Source of the DNA: Streptomyces flavochromogenes
Lineage (GTDB): Bacteria > Actinomycetota > Actinomycetes > Streptomycetales > Streptomycetaceae
DNA length: 64,000 bases
Direction of reading: 5' to 3'
NCBI RefSeq assembly: GCF_000717595.1
Contig: NZ_JNZO01000025.1
Span: 1 to 64,000, forward strand
In this document: positions 25,673 through 33,818 of the stretch, piece after piece
Position numbering within the stretch: the first letter of the stretch is position 1
Layout: each line of letters begins with the position of its first letter
Position numbers and translations under genes: made by a program
The notes under the pieces: generated by a model
Seen by the model: the letters and a program-made list of their open reading frames with translations, nothing else
Databases searched by the model: none
What the model was told of the DNA's origin: nothing

Positions 25673-26417
25673 CACGCGCCCCCTTCTCGCCGGTCGGGGC
25701 GGCGGTCGTATCCGGCTTGGATCCCGCGCACGGCGGCGAGGAGTTCGCGGCCGGACTTGCGGGGGCGGGCGTTGCGGCTCCACTGGACGAGGTGGTCTTT
25801 CAGCTTCGGTCGGGCGCCCTTCTTCATGTGCGGGGCGGCCACGTCCATGCCGAGCCGGGCGGCCACGAGGTCCATGCGCGACGGGCCGATGGGCCCGTAG
25901 AGGTTCTGGTAGGCGATGAGGCGGACCATCTCCTCCTCGGTGAAGCGGTCCAGGACCTCACCGGGAGGGATGCGGTAGGCCGCGCTGAGGTCGTAGAGCA
26001 GCCTCAGCTCTGGCCGTCGCCGAAACCCGCCTCCGCCTCCTTCACCTTCTGGGTGAAGTCCTTGTCGTCGTCCGACAGGTGGCGGACCAGGTCGAAGAGG
26101 CCGTTGATGATGCCGGCCGACCGCTTGCTGAGGATGGAGATGCCCTCGCGCAGGTCGGTGAAGACGAGCTCTTCGGTCTCCTGGTCGTACAGGGCCTTGG
26201 CGACGATCTCGGCCTTGCGGGAGCGGACGCTCATCTCGATGCCGTCGGCGGAGTCCCGGCGGGTCATCTTGGCGAGGGAGTTCTGGTATGCCTCCCAGTC
26301 CCCGGACGGCAGGCCACGCACCTGGAAGCGGGCGTCGGGCGACCACTCGGGGATCTGCACGTCGTCCTGCCGCTTGATGTCCTGTGCGGCGCGGATCTGG
26401 TCCTTCAGCGATGCCAT
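25672..26417 (-). CDS. Tail assembly chaperone GT, made by -1 frameshift
   Basis: Predicted fusion of 248 residues: codons 1-132 from the gene starting at 26417, then a -1 shift at GGGTTTC (26028 down to 26022) into the overlapping frame that runs to the stop at 25672-25674. The downstream frame has no good start of its own and carries a helical T domain (LLYDLSAAYRIPPGEVLDRFTEEEMVRLIAYQNL, then PRKSGRELL). In lambda-like and actinophages the G and GT chaperones load the tape measure. The stop codon overlaps the tape measure start as TGATG. Confidence 0.85.
26004..26417 (-). CDS. Tail assembly chaperone G (unshifted product)
   Basis: 137 residues, MASLKDQIRAAQDIKRQDDVQIPEW. Acidic, helical, ending GFGDGQS. 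The gene lies just before the tape measure and after the tail tube genes, as usual. Most ribosomes end here and a minority shift into the GT product. The segment RDSADGIEMSVRSRKAEIVAKALYD resembles HK97-type chaperone G. Confidence 0.85.
   Translation of the reverse strand: MASLKDQIRAAQDIKRQDDVQIPEWSPDARFQVRGLPSGDWEAYQNSLAKMTRRDSADGIEMSVRSRKAEIVAKALYDQETEELVFTDLREGISILSKRSAGIINGLFDLVRHLSDDDKDFTQKVKEAEAGFGDGQS
26022..26028 (-). other. -1 frameshift slippery heptamer GGGTTTC
   Basis: Minus-strand reading: the zero frame is GCG GGT TTC, giving G-GGT-TTC, a canonical X-XXY-YYZ site where both tRNAs can re-pair one base back (GGG, TTT). It lies about 6 codons before the stop of G. The -1 frame then reads RRRPELRLLYD into the T domain. 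Pairing efficiency cannot be estimated here. Confidence 0.85.
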
Positions 26418-26434
26418 GGTGCGTCGGTCTCCTG

Positions 26435-26866
26435 TCAGCCGGTCGGGGTGAGGGTGGGCTTGCCGCTGATCTTGAAGGTGACCGATCGCTCCATCTTGTC
26501 CTCGGTCGGATACTCGTCGCCCATGTCGGTGATGAGCCCGGAGAACTCCCAGGTGTGCTCGTCGGCGGTGTTCGGCAGGATGACGACCTGGTAATCGCGC
26601 AGGTCGTCCTCCTCGAAGTCGCCGTCGAGCGCGGCGTGGGTGGCGGCGGTCGGGTCGTAGTTGAGGGTGATCTCGACCTCGCCGCCGTCCTTCAGGCCCT
26701 TGATGAACTCGCGGTACTTGTCCGGGGAGTCGTGGGCGGTGACCTCGATCGCCTCGCGGGAGCGGGACGGGCCGCTGATGTCGGTGACGTTCGCGATCAC
26801 GGCGAACGAGCCCGAGCCGGTGGTGTCCCGGAGGAACTGTGTGCCGAATGCGTCCTTACCTGCCAT
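26435..26866 (-). CDS. Major tail (tube) protein
   Basis: 143 residues. It has the phage tail tube pattern: MAGKDAFGTQFLRD, then IANVTDISGPSRSREAIEVTAHDSPDKYREFIKGL and TLNYDP, ending WEFSGLITDMGDEYPTEDKMERSVTFKISG. It forms the hexameric rings of the tail. The position before the chaperone gene agrees. Confidence 0.9.
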   Translation of the reverse strand: MAGKDAFGTQFLRDTTGSGSFAVIANVTDISGPSRSREAIEVTAHDSPDKYREFIKGLKDGGEVEITLNYDPTAATHAALDGDFEEDDLRDYQVVILPNTADEHTWEFSGLITDMGDEYPTEDKMERSVTFKISGKPTLTPTG

Positions 26867-26867
26867 G

Positions 26868-27206
26868 TCAGGCTCCGATCTTGATGACGGCGACGGTCAC
26901 CGAGGTGACGCCGTTGTAGGTGATCGCGGCCCGGTCGTTGGCGCCGCGGTAGTCGTTGCCGAGCGCGATGAGCCCGGTGTCGCCGGCCGCGACGGTGAGC
27001 GTGCCGTCGGCGACGGCGTGCCCGTTCTTCGTGCCCGGGGTGGCGATGGTGGCGGTGTGCGGGCTGGCGTCGCCGTTGATGACGACGAGCACGTACCCGG
27101 GGCCGCAGGGCGCGGTGTCGCCGCCGCCGGCCGCGGCGACTGCGGTGGCGGCGAGGTCGGCGACACCCGCGGCGCTGGTGACGGATGTGGCGGTCAGGGC
27201 GGCCAT
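26868..27206 (-). CDS. Small beta-rich phage structural protein
   Basis: 112 residues. Ala/Gly/Thr-rich with strands GYVLVVINGDASPHTATIATPG and DGTLTVAAGDTGLIALGNDYRG. It resembles, in layout, the product of 29346-29717 and actinophage decoration proteins with Ig-like folds. It sits between the tail terminator and tail tube genes. Probably a capsid or tail decoration protein. Confidence 0.6.
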   Translation of the reverse strand: MAALTATSVTSAAGVADLAATAVAAAGGGDTAPCGPGYVLVVINGDASPHTATIATPGTKNGHAVADGTLTVAAGDTGLIALGNDYRGANDRAAITYNGVTSVTVAVIKIGA

Positions 27207-27230
27207 GAAGGGCTCCTGTCTGCGGACGGG

Positions 27231-27647
27231 TCAGGGGGTCTGTTCGGTGACGATCCGGTAGCGCAGTACGAGGTGCCGGATGTCGCCCGGGGGCTCGGGG
27301 TCGGTGAGCGGCTGGCCGAACTCATACCGGGTCGCCACGTGGGCGAGGCCGGTGATGGTGAGCGGCTGGTGGTCGAGCAGCGCCTGGACGCGGGAGCCGA
27401 TCTGCAGCACCCGCTTGAAGCCCTTGTACTGGTCCCACACGTGGAGCGTGGCCACGGTCTGCCCGCCGTACCGGTCGTGGCTGTTGTCGGGGGTGTCGAT
27501 GGCCTCGCCGAGGTGGATGTACGGGTAGACCGCGGTCTCGGGCACGAAGTCGTACACCCCGGTCGCCAGACTGGTGAGGGTGGCGTCGTTCTTGAGCCGG
27601 TTGTAGAGCGCGGTCTGCACGACGAGGAACGGCAGGGGCGACGTCAC
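27231..27647 (-). CDS. Tail terminator/completion protein (DUF3168-like)
   Basis: 138 residues from GTG overlapping the upstream stop as GTGA. Pattern VQTALYNRLKNDATLTSLATGVYDFVPETAVYPYIHLGEA matches DUF3168 proteins of HK97-type phages. The later LHVWDQYKGFKRVLQIGSRVQALL is also typical. It caps the tail tube at the head side. Confidence 0.82.
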   Translation of the reverse strand: MTSPLPFLVVQTALYNRLKNDATLTSLATGVYDFVPETAVYPYIHLGEAIDTPDNSHDRYGGQTVATLHVWDQYKGFKRVLQIGSRVQALLDHQPLTITGLAHVATRYEFGQPLTDPEPPGDIRHLVLRYRIVTEQTP

Positions 27648-28054
27648 GGCAGCACCTTCCTCACCTCGGTCTTGACCCGGTCGTTGATGCGGGTGCGCTC
27701 CTGCTCCAGGGCGGGCCCGAGCGTCGGGTTCGGGGGCATCCGCTTCGTGCCGAACTCCTGGTAGATGGAGTACGTGTCGTCGGCGTCCCACCAGCCGATC
27801 TCGGCCCGCAGCTTGTTGTTCTCGTAGCGGGCTTTCACGGAGCCCTGCAGGTTGCGGGAGTCGACCTTGACCTTGCCCTTCACCTCGGCGATGACGGCCT
27901 CGGACGCCTCCCGCAGAGCCTTGAAGAGCGCCTGGCGGACCTCGGCGGGGAGGTCCTCGATCCGGTCGGTGAGCCCCTCCAGGCCCTCGATCTCGATCGT
28001 CAGCGGGCCCTGCCTGCGCACGTTCCCGCCGCGGTTGCGTCGTGGGCGGGCCAT
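27644..28054 (-). CDS. HK97-gp10-type tail completion protein
   Basis: 136 residues: IEIEGLEGLTDRIEDLPAEVRQALFKALREASEAV, then GKVKVDSRNLQGSVKARY and YSIYQEFGTKRMPPNPTLGPALEQ. This is the HK97 gp10 pattern (Y-x-x-x-E-F-G-T segment). It bridges connector and tail terminator genes, which fits its place between them. Confidence 0.87.
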   Translation of the reverse strand: MARPRRNRGGNVRRQGPLTIEIEGLEGLTDRIEDLPAEVRQALFKALREASEAVIAEVKGKVKVDSRNLQGSVKARYENNKLRAEIGWWDADDTYSIYQEFGTKRMPPNPTLGPALEQERTRINDRVKTEVRKVLP

Positions 28055-28055
28055 G

Positions 28056-28400
28056 TCAGGCGCCCTCTTCCTGGAGGAGCTCGGCGAAGACCTTGGAGTA
28101 GACCGGCCGGGATGCCTGGACGACGGACAGGACGCGGAAGCGCTGCGCCTGCCCGAGGGTGTCGGTGCCCTGGAGTTCGTCGCCGCGGTGGACGTCCGCG
28201 CTGGGCAGGAGCCAGATGTCGTGGGAGTGCCTCGACCCGGCCTGGGCGGCGACGAGCCGCTCGGTGGCGGAGGGCTGGTCGACCTTCGCCCGCACGGTGC
28301 TCTGCAGGACGCGGGTGGTCTCCTGTCCGCCGGCCCCGTCGTCGACGGTGACCGTGCGCCAGACTTCCAGGCGCCGGGTCAGGTACTGGCCGACGCTCAC
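28056..28400 (-). CDS. Head closure (head-tail adaptor) protein
   Basis: 114 residues from GTG overlapping the previous stop as GTGA. VSVGQYLTRRLEVWRTVTVDDGAGGQETTRVLQSTVRAKV matches the small beta-barrel head-closure family (SPP1 gp16-like). It joins the connector to the tail. Confidence 0.75.
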   Translation of the reverse strand: MSVGQYLTRRLEVWRTVTVDDGAGGQETTRVLQSTVRAKVDQPSATERLVAAQAGSRHSHDIWLLPSADVHRGDELQGTDTLGQAQRFRVLSVVQASRPVYSKVFAELLQEEGA

Positions 28401-28993
28401 CGCGACTTCAGCGCGTGCGCGCCGCCGCCGAAGCGGGCCTCGAGCCGTTCGCGCCAGTACTGCGGGAGGTCCATCTCGGTGATCCGGCCGTCGCTGGCGT
28501 AGGTGACGGCGTAGTCGCCGAGCCGCTCGGAGGTGATGACCTTGTCGGCGGCCAGGCCGCTGCCGTCCTCCTCGGCACGCTGTGCCTTGAGGGCGCCCGC
28601 GGTCATGCGGCAGACGAGGTCGACGATGTCCGCCGGGACGGAGTCCAGGCCGTGCGTCTGGGTGACGTCGACGAGGGAGGGCCCGCATCCCGACGTCCAG
28701 CCGCACGCGCGCCACAGGCGCCCGGAGACGAGCTGCCAGTCGGTGACCGTCACGCCGTCCAGGAGGACGGTGGCGACGGCGGTGACGGGCTGCCCGGGCA
28801 GTGTCAGCCACGGCCCGGGCTCGCCCTCGACCGTCACCGTGGACGTGACCTGGGAGATGGGGGTTCCGGCCGCCTCGCGGACCGCCGTCGAGGCGACGTC
28901 GAGGTAGGTGTCGACGATCGTCTCCTCGCCGGGGTTGATGGTCATTCCGCGGGCGGTCAGGTCGGCCGCCGTAGCGAGCGGGTCGAGTGCCAC
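28397..28993 (-). CDS. Head-tail connector protein (gp6/adaptor-like)
   Basis: 198 residues. Helical N-terminus (LATAADLTARGMTI, DTYLDVASTAVREAAGTPI), a beta insertion (VTVEGEPGPWLTLPGQPV) and a helical end (DIVDLVCRMTAGALKAQRAEED). This matches adaptor proteins that sit below the portal ring in HK97-type phages. It precedes the head-closure gene with a GTGA overlap. Confidence 0.78.
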   Translation of the reverse strand: MALDPLATAADLTARGMTINPGEETIVDTYLDVASTAVREAAGTPISQVTSTVTVEGEPGPWLTLPGQPVTAVATVLLDGVTVTDWQLVSGRLWRACGWTSGCGPSLVDVTQTHGLDSVPADIVDLVCRMTAGALKAQRAEEDGSGLAADKVITSERLGDYAVTYASDGRITEMDLPQYWRERLEARFGGGAHALKSR

Positions 28994-29008
28994 GGTGGCC
29001 TCCCTCTC

Positions 29009-29344
29009 TCAGCTCATCAGGTCGATGAGGTCGGCCTTGGTGAAGTTCGCCGCGTCCTCGGCCGACATGCGGCCGCTCTTGACGACGTAGGCGATCCACT
29101 CTGCCTTCGACGCGTTGACGCCGGGGCGCCCGGAGTCTGGCGCGGACGGGGCGCTCTCGCCCTGCTCGTCGTCCGTGTCCGGGCCCGGCGGCTGGAGGGC
29201 GGGCGCCCCGTGCCAGGGGGCGCCGTCGGGGTGGACGCGCTGGAGCAGGCCGCTGTCGTAGCGCTCCTGGATGCCTTCGGGCAGGGGCAGGTCCATCGCG
29301 AAGATGGCCCCGCCCTCCCCGCGCACGTGGATGGTCTCGGCCAT
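29009..29344 (-). CDS. Phage protein with C-terminal SAP/LEM-like helical motif
   Basis: 111 residues. The N-terminal 40 residues hold beta strands (MAETIHVRGEGGAIFAMDLPLPEG), a P/D/S-rich linker follows, and the last 35 residues (KAEWIAYVVKSGRMSAEDAANFTKADLIDLM) form the helix pair of HeH/LEM or Rho-N-like domains common in actinophage proteins. Located between capsid and connector genes. Function unknown. Confidence 0.6.
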   Translation of the reverse strand: MAETIHVRGEGGAIFAMDLPLPEGIQERYDSGLLQRVHPDGAPWHGAPALQPPGPDTDDEQGESAPSAPDSGRPGVNASKAEWIAYVVKSGRMSAEDAANFTKADLIDLMS

Positions 29345-29345
29345 G

Positions 29346-29717
29346 TCAGGTGTTCCTCGGCACGCGCAGGGCCGCGATGGTCCCGGTCGTCGTGGACGAC
29401 GTGATCATCAGCGAGCCGTCGGACTGGACGAACCGGCCGGACTCGAACGGGCCGATGTAGTGCGTGGTGCCGAACGCCACGGACACGGCGAGGTCGCCCT
29501 GCCCGGCCGCGACGGCCGGCGGGTTGTCACCGGCCTTGACCGTGATGGTGAGCGCGGTGTCGTCGTCGGTGTTCGTGACGCGCAGGACGGTCAGCTCGGG
29601 GAACGCGTTCGCGAGCTGCATGTCGTTGGTCGGCGCGGCCACGAGGGTCGTGCCGGTCGGGTTCACCACACCGCTGTTGGGCGGGAGGTTGGTGTAGGTC
29701 AGCTGGGTGGTCGCCAT
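29346..29717 (-). CDS. Probable head decoration protein
   Basis: 123 residues, beta-rich: TQLTYTNLPPNSGVVNPTGTTLVAAP, then LTVLRVTNTDDDTALTITV and GTTHYIGPFESGRFVQSDG. It resembles Ig-like or decoration proteins that follow the coat gene in HK97-type clusters. It lies next to the coat protein gene, 13 bp away, supporting a capsid role. Confidence 0.65.
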   Translation of the reverse strand: MATTQLTYTNLPPNSGVVNPTGTTLVAAPTNDMQLANAFPELTVLRVTNTDDDTALTITVKAGDNPPAVAAGQGDLAVSVAFGTTHYIGPFESGRFVQSDGSLMITSSTTTGTIAALRVPRNT

Positions 29718-29730
29718 GTCAGCTCTCCGA

Positions 29731-30594
29731 TCAGGCGGCGGGGTTGATGAAAGCTGCGGCCAGGTGGTCGGGCCGGATGACCTTCGCGCCGTACAGGGCC
29801 AGGCCCTTGACCGCGTCGGAGAAGCTGGACTCGGGGCGGTAGGCCTCGGTCTTGTTCAGCTGCTCGGCGAAGGTGATGGCCTCCTTCACACCGGCCTGGA
29901 CGACGGTGGTGTCGCCGGTGGGGACGGGGCAGTTGTTCGACTCGTAGATGTCGAACCCGGCGGCCCGGCCGACGAAGCCGTTGCGCAGGCCCGCGTCCGT
30001 GCCCGCGTTGTCGGCCTTGATGAACCGGTCGTCCAGGAGCAGGGAGGCGTAGGCCTCGGGCGGGACGATGACGTACCGGCCGGCCTTGGGCACGTCGGCC
30101 TTGGTCAGCTTGGTCCGCAGCGGCACGAGGATCTTGTTGTAGAAGTCGGTCGGCGTGGTGTAGGTGTCGATCGGCGAGCCGACCACGTTGAGGAAGTTCG
30201 CCGCGGCGATCTGCGTGTAGAGACCGGCGACGTACTGGTCCATCACGTCGGCCAGGCCGTAGGCGGCCTCGCTCATCGCGGTGGGCACGAGGTTCGACTT
30301 CGCCTGCCGCTTGTCGACGTCGTCGACGCTGAACGCCCAGTACTTCGACTGGTCGACGACGAGGGTCCGCTGGCCGGTGGTCAGCTTCTCCGGGGTGATG
30401 ACCGTCGAGCCGGGCACGTAGGTGCCGATGGCCGGCCGGGACACGGAGGTGATGCGGACGGTGTCGCCCGCCTCCGAGATCTCGCCCTCGTAGTCGCGGT
30501 TCACGACGCCGGGCGCGGCGTAGACGAGGGCCTTGCGGGTGGAGACGAGGAGCTTGCTGCTCCAGATCTCGGGAACGAAGTTCCGCACGGACAT
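29731..30594 (-). CDS. Major capsid protein (P22 coat-like/HK97 fold)
   Basis: 287 residues. MSVRNFVPEIWSSKLLVSTRKALVYAAPGVVNRDYEGEI start, then GDTVRITSVSRPAIGTYVPG and the YVIVPPEAYASLLLDDRFIKAD segment, typical of P22 coat-like capsids in actinophages. It follows the scaffold gene by 15 bp. It forms the capsid shell. Confidence 0.9.
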   Translation of the reverse strand: MSVRNFVPEIWSSKLLVSTRKALVYAAPGVVNRDYEGEISEAGDTVRITSVSRPAIGTYVPGSTVITPEKLTTGQRTLVVDQSKYWAFSVDDVDKRQAKSNLVPTAMSEAAYGLADVMDQYVAGLYTQIAAANFLNVVGSPIDTYTTPTDFYNKILVPLRTKLTKADVPKAGRYVIVPPEAYASLLLDDRFIKADNAGTDAGLRNGFVGRAAGFDIYESNNCPVPTGDTTVVQAGVKEAITFAEQLNKTEAYRPESSFSDAVKGLALYGAKVIRPDHLAAAFINPAA

Positions 30595-30609
30595 GGTGGT
30601 TCCTCCTGG

Positions 30610-31341
30610 TTACTGGCCGCCCATGAGGTCGTCGAGCCGGCCGTCGATGCGGGCCTTGTCGATCGCCTCGGGGGTCATGGACTTGAGGTCTTGCCGGGTG
30701 AGCTGCTTCGGCCGGGCCGCCTTGCGCGCCGCTCCGCCGTCGCCGGTGCCCTGGAACCTCTTCGCCGTTGCGGCTGCCAGGTAGGGCTTGGTCTTGATCA
30801 GCTCGTCGATCGCCTCGGCGATCTCGTCGCTGTCGACGTTGCCGTCGTCGTCGACCTCGAAGGTCTCGAGGTCGAGGAATTTGTAGGCGTCGGCCGGATC
30901 GGCGAGCTTCCCCGCCGCCGCGGCCTTCACCTCGGCCCGCAGGATCCGGGTGTTGGCCTTCGACAGGGCGGCGGTCTCAGCCGCGCGACGGGTCTTCTCC
31001 GCCTCGTCGACGTTGTCCTTCTCGGCCAGGCGCTGCTCGAGCTCCCTGGCCCGGTCCCGCTCCGCCCGCCACTTGCCCTTCATCGAGGCCAGAGCGCGCT
31101 TGCCCCGGTCGCCGAGCGCGTCGGAGCCGTCCGGGTCCTGCTCGTCGCCGTCCTGCTCGTCCCCGCCCTCGCCCTCGTCGCCGGGGTCCTCGTCCCCGTC
31201 CTCGTTGCCGGGGCCGTCGTCGGTACCGTCCTCCTCGTCGCCGCTGGCGTAGAAGAACGGCGAGAAGGGGCCGGTGCCGTAGGGGCGGGCCCAACCGGGC
31301 GCGTGCGCGCGGGCATGGCGGGGCAGGGTATTGCGGTCCAT
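30610..31341 (-). CDS. Scaffolding protein
   Basis: 243 residues. The region 33-75 is very acidic (D/E/G-rich), followed by a long charged coiled coil (about 80-135) and a C-terminus with AATAKRFQGTGDGG. It ends RARIDGRLDDLMGGQ-like (DKARIDGRLDDLMGG). Acid-rich plus coiled coil between the MuF and coat genes is the usual scaffold layout. Confidence 0.85.
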   Translation of the reverse strand: MDRNTLPRHARAHAPGWARPYGTGPFSPFFYASGDEEDGTDDGPGNEDGDEDPGDEGEGGDEQDGDEQDPDGSDALGDRGKRALASMKGKWRAERDRARELEQRLAEKDNVDEAEKTRRAAETAALSKANTRILRAEVKAAAAGKLADPADAYKFLDLETFEVDDDGNVDSDEIAEAIDELIKTKPYLAAATAKRFQGTGDGGAARKAARPKQLTRQDLKSMTPEAIDKARIDGRLDDLMGGQ

Positions 31342-31388
31342 GGGGTCTCCCGTTGCGGGTATAGGCCCGGGCGTTGCGCGCGGGCGGG

Positions 31389-32351
31389 TCAGACGATGTA
31401 GCCGTGGAACTTCAGCAGGCGGACCGCGTGGTCGCGGTCACCGTCGGCCTGCTTGTAGATCTCCTCCGGCATGAGTCGCGGGCGGCTGCTCTGTGCGCGG
31501 GCCCCGGCCCCTTCGAAGCGCTTCAGCCGCTGCCCGGCGATGCCTCGGCGGGTGACGCCCTCGGTGGTCTTGAGGATCTTCTGCCCGTAGACCACGGCCG
31601 AGGACATGCCGCGTCTCGCGTTGACGACCTGGGCGATGTCGGCGCCCTCGTCGATGGCCTTGACCGCGGCCTCGCCGAACGCGCTCTTCCGCTCGGCTGC
31701 CGACATGCTGGCGTAGAGGTCTTTCGGGTCGACCGGTGTCGGCTTGTGCTCGCGGGTCACGGGTTCCATGCCGCAGTGACACTTCGGGTGCCGGGCGAAC
31801 GCCTTGCTGACGCCGTACTCGCGGCCGGCCAGGACGATGCACCGGTTGCAGGCGCCGCCCTCGACGACCCGGATGTAGGAGGTGACGGCCGGGCGCGCGA
31901 CCATGCCGACGGAGTCCGCCGACCTGCCCGCGTCCGCGATGACCGTGCGCGTGACGACGTCGAGCAGCGCTTCGCCCCGGGCCATCGCGTGAGCGACGGG
32001 GACTCCGCGGCCCAGCGCGGTGAGCGTCGTCCACATCGGGGCGAGGAGAGCCTGCGCGAGCGGGACGCCGGCGCCGGTCACGCCCACGAACATCTCCGGT
32101 ACGAGCTCGCCGTCCGCGTCGTCCTCGCCAGTCGGGGCGAGCAGGGCGAGAAGCCACGGGTCGGTCGCGCGTGCGGTGGCGAGCTGGCCGCTGGAGACGA
32201 TCACGAGCACGCGGGCCAGGATCGCGAGCCACGACGGGCGGATGGCGTCGGGGTCGACCTGCCGCCACAGAGTCCGGGACGCCCTGGCTGCCGCCTCGGA
32301 GATCCGTTCGCGGGCCTCCTGGTGGGCGACGGCCTCCGGCGACGGGCTCAT
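31389..32351 (-). CDS. MuF-like minor head protein
   Basis: 320 residues. It follows the portal gene with an ATGA overlap. The C-terminal part has a zinc-binding pattern C-x-x-C...H-x-x-C-x-C (GACNRCIVLAGREYG and FARHPKCHCGMEP), as in SPP1 gp7/MuF proteins. Then comes RGIAGQRLKRFEG. Such proteins are packaged or assist head assembly. Confidence 0.83.
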   Translation of the reverse strand: MSPSPEAVAHQEARERISEAAARASRTLWRQVDPDAIRPSWLAILARVLVIVSSGQLATARATDPWLLALLAPTGEDDADGELVPEMFVGVTGAGVPLAQALLAPMWTTLTALGRGVPVAHAMARGEALLDVVTRTVIADAGRSADSVGMVARPAVTSYIRVVEGGACNRCIVLAGREYGVSKAFARHPKCHCGMEPVTREHKPTPVDPKDLYASMSAAERKSAFGEAAVKAIDEGADIAQVVNARRGMSSAVVYGQKILKTTEGVTRRGIAGQRLKRFEGAGARAQSSRPRLMPEEIYKQADGDRDHAVRLLKFHGYIV

Positions 32352-33808
32352 GCCGCGGCCTCCGGTTCCTCCTCGACCGGGTCGGCCGGCTCGCTGGTGC
32401 CGATCAGCTGGCGACTGAGCTCGTTGACCGGGTCCATCTTCAGCTCGGCCTCCTTCATCGCCAGGACGTCGCCGACCTCGGTCGGGGTGAGCCCGTACCG
32501 CAGCGCCAGCCACTCGAAGGGGAAGCCCAACTGCTTGAGTTTCAGCAGCGCGTCGGCCATCTGCGCGTGCGAGCGGGATTCCGAGTCCGCCCACAGCACG
32601 CGGCCCGAGCGCAGCGCGCGCGCCTTGGCCTCGTCGCCCTTGGCCAGGGCGATCAGGCGGGCGACCTCGCGCAGGCCCTGGCCGAACCACAACTTCTTCT
32701 CGTCGACCCGCTGCACCAGCCCGGTCTCCGCGGCAAGCAGAGCATCCGCGCTGAGGTTGGCCATCTTCCCGATCAGGTAATGCTGCGGGGTGCGGGTCTG
32801 GGCGGCGAGGTGGCCGACGGCGACCTCGATGATGCTGGTGTACATCGACAAGTTGGCGGCCTGCCACTCGGCGATCTTCGTGTCCTTGCCGGAGAACATC
32901 ATCACGCGGTCCACGGCGAACTTCTGGATGTCGACCAGCTGCTTGCCCACGACCTCGCCCGCCGCGTTGAGCTTCGGAATCGTCGGCGGTTCGGCGCCGA
33001 GAATGACGCGCTGCGGGAAGCTGGCGTAGTCCGCCGCGGTGAAAAGCTGTGCCCACAGCAGGTTGATCGCGTCCTGCATCGCGATCACGCCCTGCACGTC
33101 GGACATCGGCTCGTCAACCAGCATCGGCTTGTTCGGCAGCTCCACCATGGGCACGAGGCCCATCGGGTTGGGCTGCGGGTTCGGCTCGTCGCCCATGTCC
33201 CGCGGCTGCCAGCCCTTCAGCGCCTCGTCCACGTCCGCCATCTGCGGCGACTTGTCCTGCTGTGCCAGCGGGCGGCAGAACTTCCACACCTCGGTGGCCG
33301 TGTAAAGGGTGGCGTAGTCCTCGTTGCCGTCCTGCCACCGCTTCAGTGCGGCCCGCCGGCGGGTCCGCGAGCCGGGCTCGTAGGCCACGATGGACTGCGA
33401 GGCGTCCTCAAACGTGACGACCGGCATGTCCGGGTCGTCGGGGTCACCCCACACCAGCACGAAGCAGCGGGCGCCGGTGACCGCGCCGAGGAACCCGAGC
33501 TGCGAGTCGGAGTCCAGGCCGTTGACCTGCCACACCTCCCACAGATCCTTGTCCGCAGATGTCTCCCCGGAGGCGAGAAACCCGGTCACGGTCAGCCGCT
33601 CGACGGGCGAGTCGGCGACCACCTGCGTCCAGTTGTCGGAGAAATCCCGGTAGCGGTTGCCGTGGAACTTCGCGAACTCCTCGCTCGCGAACTTCAGCCG
33701 GTGCTTGCCCCGGTAGTAGTCGGTACTCACGTCGATCTTGCCGCGCCGCCGGATCAGTTCGTTCTCCAGCAGCGCGACCAGCTGGAGAGCCTGTCCCTCC
33801 GTAGCCAT
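32348..33808 (-). CDS. Portal protein (SPP1 gp6-like)
   Basis: 486 residues. Typical segments: YYRGKHRLKFASEEFAKF, NWTQVVADSPVERLTVTGF, and PTIPKLNAAGEVVGKQLVDI with VGHLAAQTRTPQHYLIGKMANLSADALLAAE. The end is acidic. The portal ring is the DNA entry point at one capsid vertex. Neighbours terminase and MuF agree. A GGAGG-like run and ATG at 33806-33808 set the start. Confidence 0.92.
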   Translation of the reverse strand: MATEGQALQLVALLENELIRRRGKIDVSTDYYRGKHRLKFASEEFAKFHGNRYRDFSDNWTQVVADSPVERLTVTGFLASGETSADKDLWEVWQVNGLDSDSQLGFLGAVTGARCFVLVWGDPDDPDMPVVTFEDASQSIVAYEPGSRTRRRAALKRWQDGNEDYATLYTATEVWKFCRPLAQQDKSPQMADVDEALKGWQPRDMGDEPNPQPNPMGLVPMVELPNKPMLVDEPMSDVQGVIAMQDAINLLWAQLFTAADYASFPQRVILGAEPPTIPKLNAAGEVVGKQLVDIQKFAVDRVMMFSGKDTKIAEWQAANLSMYTSIIEVAVGHLAAQTRTPQHYLIGKMANLSADALLAAETGLVQRVDEKKLWFGQGLREVARLIALAKGDEAKARALRSGRVLWADSESRSHAQMADALLKLKQLGFPFEWLALRYGLTPTEVGDVLAMKEAELKMDPVNELSRQLIGTSEPADPVEEEPEAAA

Positions 33809-33818
33809 CGGGCCCTCC

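Noticed and set aside
26023..26346. Independent gene for the tail chaperone T part
   Set aside because: No good start; it is best explained as the -1 frameshift continuation.
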